Below, one piece after another: positions 49,189 to 59,859 of a DNA stretch of 64,000 bases; position 1 is the stretch's first letter, and each line of letters starts with the position of its first letter. The position numbers were made by a program, and so were the translations under genes. The notes below the pieces were generated by a model, which saw nothing but the letters and a program-made list of their open reading frames with translations, was not told where the DNA came from and did not search any database. Source of the DNA: Nageia nagi (taxonomy: Eukaryota > Pinophyta); contig JBITNC010000001.1 of assembly GCA_050084985.1 (NCBI GenBank), positions 64,356,001 through 64,420,000 on the forward strand, written 5' to 3'.

Positions 49189-51037
49189 CCTCCATGGTTA
49201 GTCCTCAATTATTTCATTTTATAGCCACTTTCATTCTCAACCAATGCTTTAATATTCTTGAACATGCTAAGAGATTCATTTTCATGTTTCAAAAAATACA
49301 CCCAATAGTTACAAAATCATCAATGAATATGACCAAATATATAAATTTACCCAAACTTAGTATTTGCATAGATCTACAAACCTTATAATGTACAAGTTGG
49401 AGTAGGTATAAAGTCCTCCATAATTTCCCTTTTGGAAACTCATTCCTTGCATGATTTCTAATCACATACTCTTCACATACAACCTTATGCTTTCCAACAT
49501 TAGGTAGTCCATTTACCATGTCTTGTTAAAATAAAACTTTCAAAGTTTTGAAATTCAAGAGACTAAATTTGAGATGCCAAAGTTGATTCTTATCTTTAAG
49601 TGCCATAAATACCATGTTCATACCCCCTTTGCCTCTAAAATTCAAATGGAACATTCAATTAATTAATATTATGAAATAATGGTGACCATATAATTCTTAC
49701 TATTCTTGTCATAAATGATACATTCATTATTATCAAACATAACTTTATAATTATCTTATACAAGTTATCTCATAATTGACAAATTATTTTTTCAATTTAG
49801 AGCATAGTAGATATCATGAATTTTCTTTGATATTCTTTTTTTTATGCTAATATCCATGGTTCCTTTTCAAGCCACATACAAAACATTAGTATGCCAAAGA
49901 ATAATCTTGGTCTTGAAATTCTTATTGAAAATAGTAAAAAGCTCTTTCTTTCTTGTTATATATTCAAACCAACTAGAATCTAAACATCAAACTTCTTGAC
50001 TAGTTTTTTTCAGCTATGTCACTAGTGAAAAATAAATTACTCTATGAAAATTCATTTTAACATATATAATGAGTTCTTCTATCCATGTTTGTGGTCTTCA
50101 CTCTATAATCTCATGCAACGTGGCCCATTTTATCATAATTGTGACATTCAACTCTTATTTGATAAATCTTTATATGTCCTCTTTTAGTAGCAACAACTTC
50201 TCTTTCTTCTCTACCTTTTAAGTAATTATGATTTATTTCTCTTTCATTAACTTTTTTACTTGTACTTGTACCATCTTCATCATTCTTTAAAGAATTAAAC
50301 TTAAAAGAAAAGTATTTTCATTTTTCTTTATTAGTTTATCTTAGTCTTTCCTCATTTGACATTAAAGGACCAACTAGATAATCAAATTGAAGTGTAGACA
50401 ACTATTGAATTTCCTTGATAATTATTGCAATATGATTCTATTAAAGGGAAAGAGATCTCAATACCTTCTTCATAATTACCTTCCTTTTCAAGGTCTTTCG
50501 AAGGGTTGCCATCTTGTTCACCACATCCTTCACTCTAATATCTCTTTTATCTACAAATTTTGAATATCTTTCTTCATGGTCTACAACTTAATCATTATTT
50601 CTTGGTCACTTTCTTGGTACACTTCTTGAAGAGACTTTCAAGCCTCCTTGGCTCATATAGTGATAATAAGGTAGGGAAATAAACTAATCTTAAGAGCAAA
50701 TTGAATATAGTAGATGACTACTAAATTTTTCTTCTGTGTTTCCCCTTTTGTTATCATATCATTTTCTTATAATATGCTCTAATAAGGTGGTTCTTCATAA
50801 CAACTCTAGTATACTATTTTCACAAAGGTGTTTTCTAATTAATAAAATCTTAATATTTATGCTTTAATAATCATAATCTTGGCCATTAAATTACATAATG
50901 GGTAATGAGTTGTTAAAATTGGTCATTAAACTCAAGAAATAATAATAAAGTTTTTCTTTAATGAACTTATACAAGAACTTAATCAATTGTTAAATTAACC
51001 ACAAATTCAAGTTTGCTTAAACCCAAAAACCAATCAA
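49189..51037 (-). pseudogene. Copia A gag, protease and 5' half of integrase
   Basis: Minus strand, right to left. Gag: AKEAWKSLQEVYQESDQE-like block (about 50690-50600) and QNL-IKEILE. Protease and pre-integrase: KKIHDIYYAL, YKVMFDNNECIIYDKN (49760-49710), LWHLKFSLLNFKTLK-type block. Then GLPNVGKHKVVCEEYV (49510-49450) and FIDDFVTIGCIF (about 49325-49290), ending in the NHGGEL block next to the insertion site. Stops throughout. The gag initiator is not clear. Confidence 0.8.
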
Positions 51038-51051
51038 GCTTTGATACCAAA
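51038..51051 (-). other. Primer-binding site of copia A
   Basis: Minus strand reads TTTGGTATCAAAGCTTG next to the LTR. tRNA-iMet type, with A in place of G at position 9 of the core, as in the gypsy and copia E sites. Confidence 0.8.
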
Positions 51052-51598
51052 TGAAGTTTATTACGCAACATAAAAAGTATCAAAGTGTAGTAAAGTGTAA
51101 AAGAGTTGACAGAGCGTTATAGAGTTGATAGAGCATTAGAGAGTTTGTAGAGCCTTTTAAGAGATCAATAGTGCGTAAAAATCGATAAATTATATATCAA
51201 TGAAAAGCTTATTTGGAGACCTTTCCAATAGTATGCATAATGAATGAAATAGAGTTGTAAAACAAAAGTTATGGGCTCTAGAAATTGATTGTAGTTTATA
51301 AGGATAACAAACATATTTTTTTCACACAAATAGAATTGGATATAAAGTTATTTTTTGTTTCAAATAATCTCAAAATTGTTATAAAGTTTTCTCCTCAATA
51401 TTCTTCTATATTCTTATAGCTACGATATAATATTATATATTTATAAGAGAGATAAAGATGTTACAACTCTTCATTTCACATTCTAAGGAATTCAATAACC
51501 ATAATGTCTTTTTAATGACTATAAAAATGTTTTGACTTCTTCAAATCCATGAGAGAACTTTTGATATTCTCTGTAATGGTCAACATCAATATCTAACA
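51052..51598 (-). mobile_element. Copia A 5' LTR (547 bp)
   Basis: On the minus strand it begins TGTTAGATATTGATG and ends AACTTCA next to the primer-binding site. A TATA-like CTTATAAATATATAATA lies near 51440 on the minus strand. The 5' boundary is set by the TGTTAG start and cannot be confirmed, since the partner LTR is missing. Confidence 0.65.
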
Positions 51599-52600
51599 TA
51601 GCATAACAAGAAATAATAAGTAATAAAAAAAATCAACCACATAAGTGGAATATCGAGCCACATAAGACGCTGTGTGTGAGGTAATTTGGTTAAGTTGCAT
51701 GTTGACATATATAGAAATGTCGAAAAGATCAATAATTCTGCATTGCGATAATCAAAGTGTTATGAAGTTATTCAAAAATCCAAATTTTTAATGAAAGAGC
51801 AAAACATATTGAATTCAATTACACTTCATCCAAGAACAAGTTCAAAATCACCAAATACAACTCCAATACATTCCCACAAAGAACTTACATTTATTTTTAC
51901 AAATAATGTTTCATAGAACCTTTTTGTACTTTAAATAATATAATAAGTGATGTTGTTAAAAAATATTTATATTACATCATTTGATAATAATATACAAAGT
52001 TGTTACGATATTTATCTTAATTACATGTAATTTTTGTAACTAGCATCAAAGATTACAATAAATATACTATAATAATATATATTCAATCGATTTACTCAAA
52101 TTTCTTACTAAAATAATGATATTTTTAGTTTATTCTTTAATATATCATATCGTTTAACATTATTTATACCCTTGTTCTCTTTCATAACTATTTCTATTTT
52201 TGATCATGCGAAAACATTAATATAATTTTTTTATTTCTTATGAAGAATTCTCTCTTGATTGTTACTTGAGTTAGTCATGTGTTAACCTTGTTGCGACCTA
52301 TATCCTATGTTCGATACCCACAACAAGATATGTACGCTATATAATAACTTACTACAATCATCTCATAGACTAATTAATCTCGAGTAAAAATTAATATACT
52401 TTACCTTTCCCTTTACATTTCTCATAGGAATCAAGATTATAAAAAAGATCAATTTAAATTTAAGATATTTTTTTTAATTCCTTCTGCTTGAGTTGGGCTC
52501 GATAACAAATCCTAATTTGAAGTCTTTTAAGAAGTATCAACATTCCTTAGATCCTTCTCGTTTGATCCAAGACTACTTTTTCCCGTCTACTCTCTGTACT
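51599..52600. other. AT-rich stretch upstream of the likely host gene
   Basis: No coding frame or repeat recognised. The last 150 bases become less AT-rich and could be the 5' UTR or promoter of the gene that follows. No convincing TATA box was identified. Confidence 0.4.
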
Positions 52601-52618
52601 AGCAGTCATGAAGCTTGA

Positions 52619-52698
52619 AGTAAGCTGAAGCTCACTCGAATTGTGAAGTTCGATAGGAGCGATGAACAGGCATTGCTTGAGGCGTCTTTTTCACATAG
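52619..52698 (+). CDS. Probable host gene, exon 1 (product not recognised)
   Basis: The open frame reads KLKLTRIVKFDRSDEQALLE and ends in a CATAG/GTAGG donor. Codon use and composition are less AT-rich than the surrounding DNA. The frame is closed upstream by TGA at 52616-52618 and has no ATG. A nearby ATG (52608) is in another frame and meets TGA after six codons. Between that ATG and the good frame is an apparent short duplication of GAAGC/AAGCT text, so the start may have been broken by a small insertion, or the exon may begin at an AG acceptor such as the one at 52623-52624. Confidence 0.5.
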
Positions 52699-53598
52699 GT
52701 AGGCTTCACATTTCTCTTGAACTGATACGAACTTCAGCTTGGAATTGTTTTTTAGGGTTCTAAGCTGGTTATATTTTCTCATGAGTGAAAATCCCATTGT
52801 ATTTCAGCTTGTAAGGCTATGACATTAGCTCAATGCAAGTGTAATTACAATTTTTTGAAAATTTGAAATGCTTGATTTCAATAAATATTGGATTGAATCA
52901 GGAAGTGTTATTAATGGTTTTTTTTATTAGGGTTCTGGGTGAGTTAAAAGTTTCCTAGCAGCCGTATGCAAAAATGAAATTAAAGGTGTCAATTCAATGT
53001 GTGATTTTACTTGCTCGATAACATTTTTTGAATCCTTAATCACATAGAATGTGCATGTAGTTCAAAAAGAGTAGAAAAGAAATGCAGTTTGAGATTGTTA
53101 TTTGCTATATGTAAAATAATCTGTGTACAAACAGTAGCCATGAGATTCTTGACTTAGTTAAGACAGCGCAAGTCTGTCTTGGAGTCAGGTTGGGAACTCT
53201 CCACAACTGAAAAATTAATAAATTTAGTAAATTTTGCAAAACCAAATTCTATTATTTGCAATAGTCAGTGAATTCGCGTTAGTAGCATAATTTCATTAAG
53301 AGAAATAGATATGTGAATATATAGGTTTTTAGTATTTATATTGTGTATTTTTTTAACTCTTTGACCTTTGACCGTCTTGCCAAGGCTAGGAGGTAGATTC
53401 ACTTGACTAGTAAAACGCATGGAACTTGCAGAGATTGTCAAAATCTTTGTTGGTTTTTTTATTACCAAAACAAAGATGATAAGACTTATAAGCTTCAGTT
53501 GTTAGCTTAGGTCAGATAGATAGATAAACACTTATTGACACAAATATATGAATGCACATACTTGCATTACCCTTTATTTTCTCTCAAATTGGTGACAG
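52699..53598 (+). other. 900-bp intron of the probable host gene
   Basis: Donor GTAGGC, acceptor TTGGTGACAG preceded by the pyrimidine-rich CCCTTTATTTTCTCTC. The two phases agree: exon 1 leaves AG and exon 2 supplies A, making an Arg codon at the joint. No insertion is seen within it. Confidence 0.55.
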
Positions 53599-53918
53599 AT
53601 TCAATTATGCAGATAATAAGTTCACCACTCTGAGAAACCAGCTTGAAGAATATGGCAAATCTGTTCAAGCTGTTCTATCTTATTCCCCGTGGCAGAGATC
53701 TGAAGCGGAGAACTTGGCTGTTGACAAGTTGGAGAAGAGAGATTTGAAAGCTAATGGTGCCATACCACCTGAATCAGCTGAAAGTTCCTCTGTATTCAAT
53801 GGTAAGAAAAGTGGTGATTTAAAGGATTCAACGGAAAAGAAATGGGCCTCTCAACTAGCATGGCTTAGCAATGTTTTGGAGCCAGCATTGCAACTGAATA
53901 AGTGGGCCCTGCCACCAG
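53599..53918 (+). CDS. Probable host gene, exon 2 (product not recognised)
   Basis: A 320-base open exon, starting after the AG at 53598 and ending at CCACCAG/GTTTGG. It encodes about 106 residues: FNYADNKFTTLRNQLEEYGK, then a SYSPWQRSEAENLAVDKLEK segment, a Ser/Lys-rich linker, and KKWASQLAWLSNVLEPALQL with NKWALPPG at the end. Helix-rich, no membrane segment, no catalytic motif known to me. Base composition and freedom from stops contrast with all neighbours. No third exon was found to 64000, though introns in such genomes can be very long. Could also be a gene fragment carried by an element. Confidence 0.6.
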
Positions 53919-54067
53919 GTTTGGCATTTATTTCAGCTTAGCGCATAGTTGTTGAGCTTGCCTTTTGTGGAAAGTAGTTACAGCATTTAGAAACTTATAA
54001 TGTCCTTCATATGGAAAAAGTGTTTTATGATTTAAAGTTCATGCAAATCAATATGGGGCCTCGCTTT

Positions 54068-54232
54068 TGCATGTATCTTGCTGGCAGGATTCTGTTAAGA
54101 ACTATTACTGTATTGCATATAATAAGCTTGATTTTTGCCTGATAAGTATGTATCTTGCCAGCAGGGTCATGTTAAGAATTATCGCTGTATTACATTGTAA
54201 TAATAAGCCAGACTTTTGCCTGCATGTCATTC
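54068..54232 (+). repeat. Imperfect tandem duplication of about 78 bp
   Basis: Two copies, from ATGTATCTTGCTGGCAGG to TTTTTGCCTG (about 54068-54142) and from ATGTATCTTGCCAGCAGG to TTTTGCCTGC (about 54147-54232), differing at roughly one in seven positions. It lies in what would be the next intron or 3' part of the host gene. Confidence 0.75.
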
Positions 54233-54829
54233 TATGATGTATCTGTTACAATTAAGAATACTTATCAAAAGTCTAATACCAGGATATGTGCACACAAATA
54301 ACAAAAGTAAAATGAAAATAACAAAGCAATGAGCATGGCATGGAAGTGTTTAAGAAGAAGTGCCCTAACTATGGAGAACTCCAAAGGTGCTTAATATGCA
54401 CAATTGATGAAAGAAAGTGCCTCACCAAGAGTGTGAAATCTCCAGCATGGGCATAAAAGAAAACAAGAACACTATGAGTTTAATCTAATTGTTATGATCA
54501 TAATATTTTAGAGGGATCTTTCTTTATACTATCATTATCCTTGAAATATCTAAAGTACATCTATGAAGGTAAACACACCACAACTTAGACAGAACCATGT
54601 TCACCACAAATCAGGTCTCAAGGCCTAAATAACATGATACATGGTAGTGGTCCATATGCTGAGAGGCTAGACCGTCTGCAAAAAAATTAACATTTCATGA
54701 CATATCCCTTAGGGTTAATTGGGGAACCAAAGTCCTTAAGAATGAGCTAGACTTACACAATGATGAGGCATGGAAGGTGGCATTACAGTAACAAACCCTC
54801 TTAAGGACATTTTTCAAAATCAAAGCGTG
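54233..54829. other. Unassigned stretch left of copia D
   Basis: No recognisable frame. It may include the 3' LTR of copia D on the minus strand, but no boundaries were found. Confidence 0.35.
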
Positions 54830-55400
54830 TCATGTATCTGTGCCAAACTAACCTTGGCTGAAGCCTTGGTGAAAATGCTGTTCAAGTGATGTTCTATAGG
54901 AATATGCTGGAGACCTGTGGCTTCTTCTGAAAAAGCTGCGTAATGTGGTGCATGTGAATCTTATCATTCTTTGTCCTTTGATACTGGACTCACTTCTTCA
55001 CCATTGAAATAGTACTCTGTCCACATGCAAAACAATTGGCTGATCCTGGTTAATTTTGAGCTCAAGCAATGGTTGCTTCATTCACACAATCTTATTTCTG
55101 ATCCGAATAATACTTTGGTCCTTGGCCTCAATAGAAGATTGGGATACAAATGTCTATTTTATACTCAACCATGTAATTGGACCTGGCCCAAACGTGAACA
55201 TATAGGTATCTAGCTTTTGCATCAATGAAATCATTGGCCTTATTAGAGTCTGCATATACAGCCCATATCAAGTAGTATTCCTCAAATAGAAGACTTCTAT
55301 ATCAAATATATTCATTATCTAATGAAGGATGCACTTCATTGCTTTCCAATGAGATTCATCCTTGTTTGCATGAAATTGGAGGTGGATTATACTGTAACAA
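54830..55400 (-). pseudogene. Copia D RNase H remnant
   Basis: Minus strand: YADSNKANDFIDAKA then, in another frame, YMFTFGPGPITWLS (about 55260-55145), typical of the copia RNase H middle; and LQHIPIEHHLNSIFTKASAK (about 54900-54850), the C-terminal ADIFTK-type motif. Everything between is frame-broken. No integrase or RT is found to the right, so this is a 3' fragment. Confidence 0.65.
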
Positions 55401-55930
55401 CAATATTTGGTCTGGGGAGATTTGAAGTAGATGGAATTTTTACATTCATTAATGGAGAGAACCTTGCTCTCTTACAATAAAAATATGCCATTCAAACATA
55501 CTAAGATGATTGAAATTAAATAACTATTACCATGAACAAGCATAAACAATACTTAAGGAGTTTCCTAGGATTTATTCAAGGATTCAATCTTGATATAGAG
55601 ACTCCTTTTCATTTGTTTGAAAATATGACTGTTACAACATAACACCATGAGATATTAACCTTTAATCTCTTACAAACTTGAGCTAAAACTTAGTCCCAAC
55701 TTTTCTTGCTTTAACCACTCTAAGTACATGCATTAAATGAATCTACTTTTGACTAATCACTTTTGAGAAAATCTTACTGAACCATAATATCCAATAAAGC
55801 CATAAATATCTTTTGCCACCTTACCAAAAGATAATATAAATTCATATGTAAGTCAACCTAAAACAATTAATGAGAGGGAGAATATCTTTTCAAGCTCATT
55901 AAAGTTCAAAATATCTATTGCCATGTTGTC
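55401..55930. other. Unassigned stretch between copia D and copia E
   Basis: Expected to hold the 3' LTR of copia E, yet nothing resembling 60773-61298 was found. No other feature recognised. Confidence 0.35.
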
Positions 55931-56545
55931 AAAAGAGTAAAAGTCTGAATCGATTTCTTCAAATTCCCCCTTAATGCAGACTTTTTTAAATTCATAATAT
56001 TTCCTTCAATCCATGACGATGTCCTTGCTTAGTGCCTTCATGAATATGTCAGCCAATTAATCATTGGTGTTGACTTTTAACTTCATCAATTGTTTCCTGC
56101 ACACACTTCATCATGTAGGGATGCTTGATATCTTTGTGCTTTCTGCTGCTATGAAATACTGGATTTTTTGAAGAGAAAATAGAATCTACATTGTCACAAT
56201 AAAGTATAGTAGGTTTATCTTGTAGCTCACTTGTTTCTTTAATTAAGTTCCGTAGCCATACACATTGTTTGCATGTCAATGCCATTGCCATGTATTCTGC
56301 TTCCATTGTGCTTTTAACAACCGTGGCTTGTTTTTTAGAACACTACATCATCATTCCATTGCCAATTGAACAACAATGAGCTGCTGTACTTCTTCTATCA
56401 TATAGTGACCCTCCATAGTCACTATCACTATACCCAAATAATACAATCATTTTGTTAGAACCATAATGAATACCATATTCAAAGGTTTCTTTCAGATACC
56501 TTAGTATCGTCTTTGTAGCTTTCAAGTGTGTTTCACTTGGTCACA
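55931..56545 (-). pseudogene. Copia E RNase H domain
   Basis: Minus strand: KATKTILRYLKETFEYGIHY, FGYSDSDYGGSLYDRRST (56525-56380), then EAEYMAMALTCKQCVWLRNL, ILYCDNVDSIFSSKNPVFHS, RKHKDIKHPYM (56300-56125), and LADIFMKALSKDI (about 56055-56010). The three acidic residues of the active site can be placed. A purine tract AAGGGGGAATTTGAAG follows at about 55960-55975. The missing stop-free link between the open stretches shows decay. Confidence 0.85.
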
Positions 56546-57245
56546 ACTTACAAGTGATATTGCATAGGGCTATGTTTGGTCTACTAGCCGTGAGATACAC
56601 TAGACTACCAACCAAACTCCTACAAGTCTTTAGATCACATTTTTTGCTTCCATCTTCTTTCATCAATTGTTTTGCAAGAGTAACTGGCATTGCAACTTTA
56701 TTTCAATCTTTCATACCAAATCTCTTCACTATGTCTTGCACATACTTGGTTTGACAAAGAAAACACCTTCTTTAGTTTGATATACTTCCATTCCAACGAA
56801 GTAATGCATAAGGCCTAAATCATTTATTTCAAATTCCCTTACCATGGTTTGCTTAAATTCATCTTTCAGAAAAGAAGAATTCCCTATGTAGAAAATGATC
56901 TACATACATTACTTTACCTTTTGATGTACAAAGTTTGCTCACACTTGCTTCTCTCAAATCCATTTTGAATGAAGTATGAATCAATCCTTGTGTATCATGC
57001 TATAGCTGCTTGTTTGAATTTGTACAATGCTTTCTTGAGTTTGTATACGATTTGTTTGTTTCCTTTGATTTGAAATCCTTGTGGTTGATCTGCATATACT
57101 TCTTCTTCTTCTATGTAACCATTCAAGAATGCACTTTTCACATCTAATTAGTGCAGTTTGCATCCCTTATTTTCCGCTATAGCTACAAGAAGTCTTATGG
57201 TTACATGTCAAGCAACTGGTGCAAATGTTTTTTCATAATCTACTT
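56546..57245 (-). pseudogene. Copia E reverse transcriptase, main part
   Basis: Minus strand: YQVDYEKTFAPVA, then AENKGCKLH-LDVKSAFLNG, YIEEEVYADQPQGFQIKG, KQIVYKLKKALYKFKQA (57240-57010), then a degraded YVDD region near 56910 and CQTKYVQDIVKRFGMKD (56760-56710). The palm aspartate in LDVKSAF is kept; the YVDD block is altered (MYVDH). Upstream RT sequence is displaced to 57580-57663. Confidence 0.8.
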
Positions 57246-57579
57246 GATATTGTTGAGAGCATAGTTATGAAAATTGCTGAATATTTGGTGAAGCAACATA
57301 AAAGCATAATTGTTGAAAAATTCAGCATATTGACAAATAATTGAGTCGTTGATTATTCGGCAATTTGTACAGCATTTATTATGTGGAGGTTGCAAAAAAG
57401 TAGAAAAAGATTTAATTCTTTTTGGCTTGTTGAAGTCAATGAAGATTGGAGAGCTGAGAATAGAAGTGAAGGAGACTGAACCTAATCTTACCATGATGCC
57501 GAAATCACACATTGAAATGCTAACAAATGTATTTACGTTGTTGAAAGTGAATTTTACAACAGTAGGAGACATCATTTAC
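57246..57579 (-). other. Insert or replaced segment within copia E RT, 111 codons open
   Basis: Between two RT blocks that should be about 130 bases apart lies about 335 bases. The minus strand is open for 111 codons (57575-57240, TVVKFTFNNVNTFVSISMCD at its start) with no copia motif. An overlapping 99-codon frame runs on the plus strand (57349-57648). Origin unknown. Confidence 0.4.
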
Positions 57580-57663
57580 ATTCTTCTTAAGAGCAGCCAT
57601 CTCCTAATCCATAGCATCTTTCTAGAATCTGTAGTCCTTCATCCGTAACGCCTCCTTCACAGT
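57580..57663 (-). pseudogene. Copia E RT, N-terminal block
   Basis: Minus strand: VKEALRMKDYRFQKDAMD then EMAALKKN, the family's EAM..E-W-AM-EEM-AL-N start of the RT domain. Its right side abuts foreign sequence. Confidence 0.75.
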
Positions 57664-58375
57664 AAGAAAGAAGGAAATATCCAGCTAAATGTAGAAAATG
57701 CTAGGGTGAGAAACCCTAGAAATTGACAAATTAAAAGTAAAAGCAAAAAGCAATAAAGCTATGCTACACTACATTGAGTGAAACAATACCAACATCCTCA
57801 ATCATCAAATGTAGATTTGTTCACTCTAGGCACAGTGTGTCCCGAATTAGAAGGGCTAAGCAAGGCTCGTGAGTCTCTCCCAACATCTAAGACCGAATGA
57901 TCATCCGTAGAGGAAAAGAAGCCAGAGATTTACAATTGTCGTCCGAGCTGTGACTATCTAGTAGCTGTCTGAGAGGCAAGACAACGTTGTGTCGATTTGA
58001 GCTTGTGGGTATGTTGAAGAGTACCGTTTGAAGAGCGTTTCCTATTTGCGGGATTAAAGGTAGGTTGGAAGAAAGAACTAATTAGCCTAGTGGTCTGACG
58101 GGCCTTCGAGGATCTTTGTAAGGATGCTCATTTGAAAAGAGTGATCTCACGCTAGACATCTCGAGTTAGGGTAGCAAAAGAAGTTGGGTACCGAGCCCGG
58201 AGATTCTTTGAATAAGCAATAATACTGTCCCTTGATCTCATAGTAGATGAGACATCTGAAAATCAGGTGCTCCTCATTCTCGATCTCTTGTAGAGAGCAA
58301 AGTTGGCAAGTCCTATCCTTATGAGGAATATGATGTTGAGGTTCTTATCTTCATAGGACTTGTCCTTACTATCCT
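57664..58375 (-). mobile_element. LINE-type 3' fragment inserted in copia E
   Basis: Less AT-rich than the neighbours. On the minus strand at about 58330-58190 it reads CQLCSLQEIENEEHLIFRC followed by YYEIKGQYYCLF and PNSRCLA, the Cys-x2-Cys...His...Cys zinc-binding block found at the C-terminal end of plant LINE reverse transcriptases (zf-RVT). The remaining bases down to about 57664 would be the 3' end and untranslated region. No poly-A tract or target duplication was found. The 5' part is missing, as is usual for LINE copies. Confidence 0.5.
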
Positions 58376-59300
58376 AAAGATATTCCTCTTCCAACCTATA
58401 ATGAGCTGGCTGCTCATGATCATCCTCTTCAACACCATCTCTCTGTGCATCCCTTTTGCTTGTTTTTTTGTTTCCAACTGCACAATGGTTCCAACTGCAC
58501 AACTTATCTCTGTGTCTCTGCTGGCTGATCCTGTTTTGAAGTATCCTTGATCTTCCTAAAGATCACATTTTGGCTCCAAACAATTTTTTGTGTAAGTGGA
58601 TTCCAAAGCTTGTATTCCTTTACTCCATCACCATAGCCAATGAAGATACATTTCTTTGCTTTGAAGTCCAGCTTAGATATTTTTTCCTTATGCACATGTA
58701 CATATGCTTTGTAGCCAAACACTCTAAGGCATCTTAATGAGGGCTTTTTGCTTATCCAAACTCCAATACGAGTTTCATCAAGTGCTGATGTAGTAGACCC
58801 GTTAATCAGGTAACATGCTGTACTAACTTCCTCGGCCCAAAACTTTTGTTCTAGACCAGCCCCTCTATGCATACTCCTAGCTCTCTCCATCAGTGTGTTG
58901 TTCATATGCTTTGCAACTCCATTTTGTTGAGGTGTATATGGAGTTGTTCTACATCGCTTTATCCCATGCTCTATACAATAACTATCAAACACATTGCTAC
59001 AAAACTCACCTCCATTATCTGTTCTAAACTTCTAATAGATTTTACTTTCCAATTTGTTTGATTCTCTAGAAAAGCCTTAAACTCTTTGAACCTAGAAAAT
59101 ACCTAGGTCTTCCTCCTTAGAAAATGCAAGCATGTCATTCATGAATGATCATTAATGAAAGATTCATAGTATAATGACTTATTAAGGGAAGGTACATCAA
59201 TTGAACCGAAAACATCACTGTGAATCAAATTAAGTACATTTATCCATGTTTGAGAATTTGAGTAGAATTTAACGCTCTTCTGCTTTCAATTAATACAATG
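58376..59300 (-). pseudogene. Copia E integrase
   Basis: Minus strand, open over 58992-58504: CIEHGIKRCRTTPYTPQQNG with VAKHMNNTLMERARSM (catalytic Glu replaced; the usual VVER reads VAKH), FWAEEVSTACYLIN, LRCLRVFGYKAYVHV, KCIFIGY, and QNVIFRK. Further right, broken frames carry the catalytic core start (about 59040-59290). To the left, 58376-58500 is the polar linker before the RT. Confidence 0.85.
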
Positions 59301-59859
59301 CTTGCAATACTCAAAATCAAGAGATACATCATTAACCTCCTCAACCAAGTTCTCATATATCAAGGTCCGGAGACCTTTGTTACCAATGTGACTGAGTTTA
59401 TAATGTCAAAGTATAGTCTTGCTTGCCGGCAAACTGCTGGTAGGAATAGATGTACTGTGCCATCTCTAATCCCCTTGGCAAGTAACAAGCTGCCACGAAC
59501 CGTCTTGACTCCCTGCTTGGAGAAGATCAATCATACACCAACATCATTGAGGCTGCTAACTGAAACTAGATGTTGGTGCTGCTAACTGAAACTAGATTTC
59601 TAGCCAGCCCAGGAATGTGTAATACATTCATCGAAGACTTAGTCATACCATTTGAGAGTTGTAGGGTAACTCTCCCTCCACCAACCACCTTGAGGGACTC
59701 GTTGCCTCCCTATTAAACACTCCAATGTCACCAAGCACTCTGTGAAGTATGCTTTATGTGGATTCATGTGAAATGAGGCTTCCGAATCTATGAGCCATAC
59801 TTCATTTTGCAAATGAGTAGACAGGGCTGCCACAAATGCATCTCCTGCATCTTGAGAAG
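59301..59859 (-). pseudogene. Copia E protease and pre-integrase region
   Basis: Protease motif on the minus strand reads EVWLIDSEASFHMNPHKAYF (59805-59750); the catalytic DSG of the family is DSE here. Pre-integrase sequence follows with frame breaks, and a local repeat of AACTGAAACTAGAT occurs at about 59556-59596. Confidence 0.75.

Noticed and set aside
57664-58375. Organelle DNA insertion
   Set aside because: The higher GC content first suggested a mitochondrial segment, but the CQLC...EEHLIFRC block on the minus strand fits a LINE zinc-binding region better.
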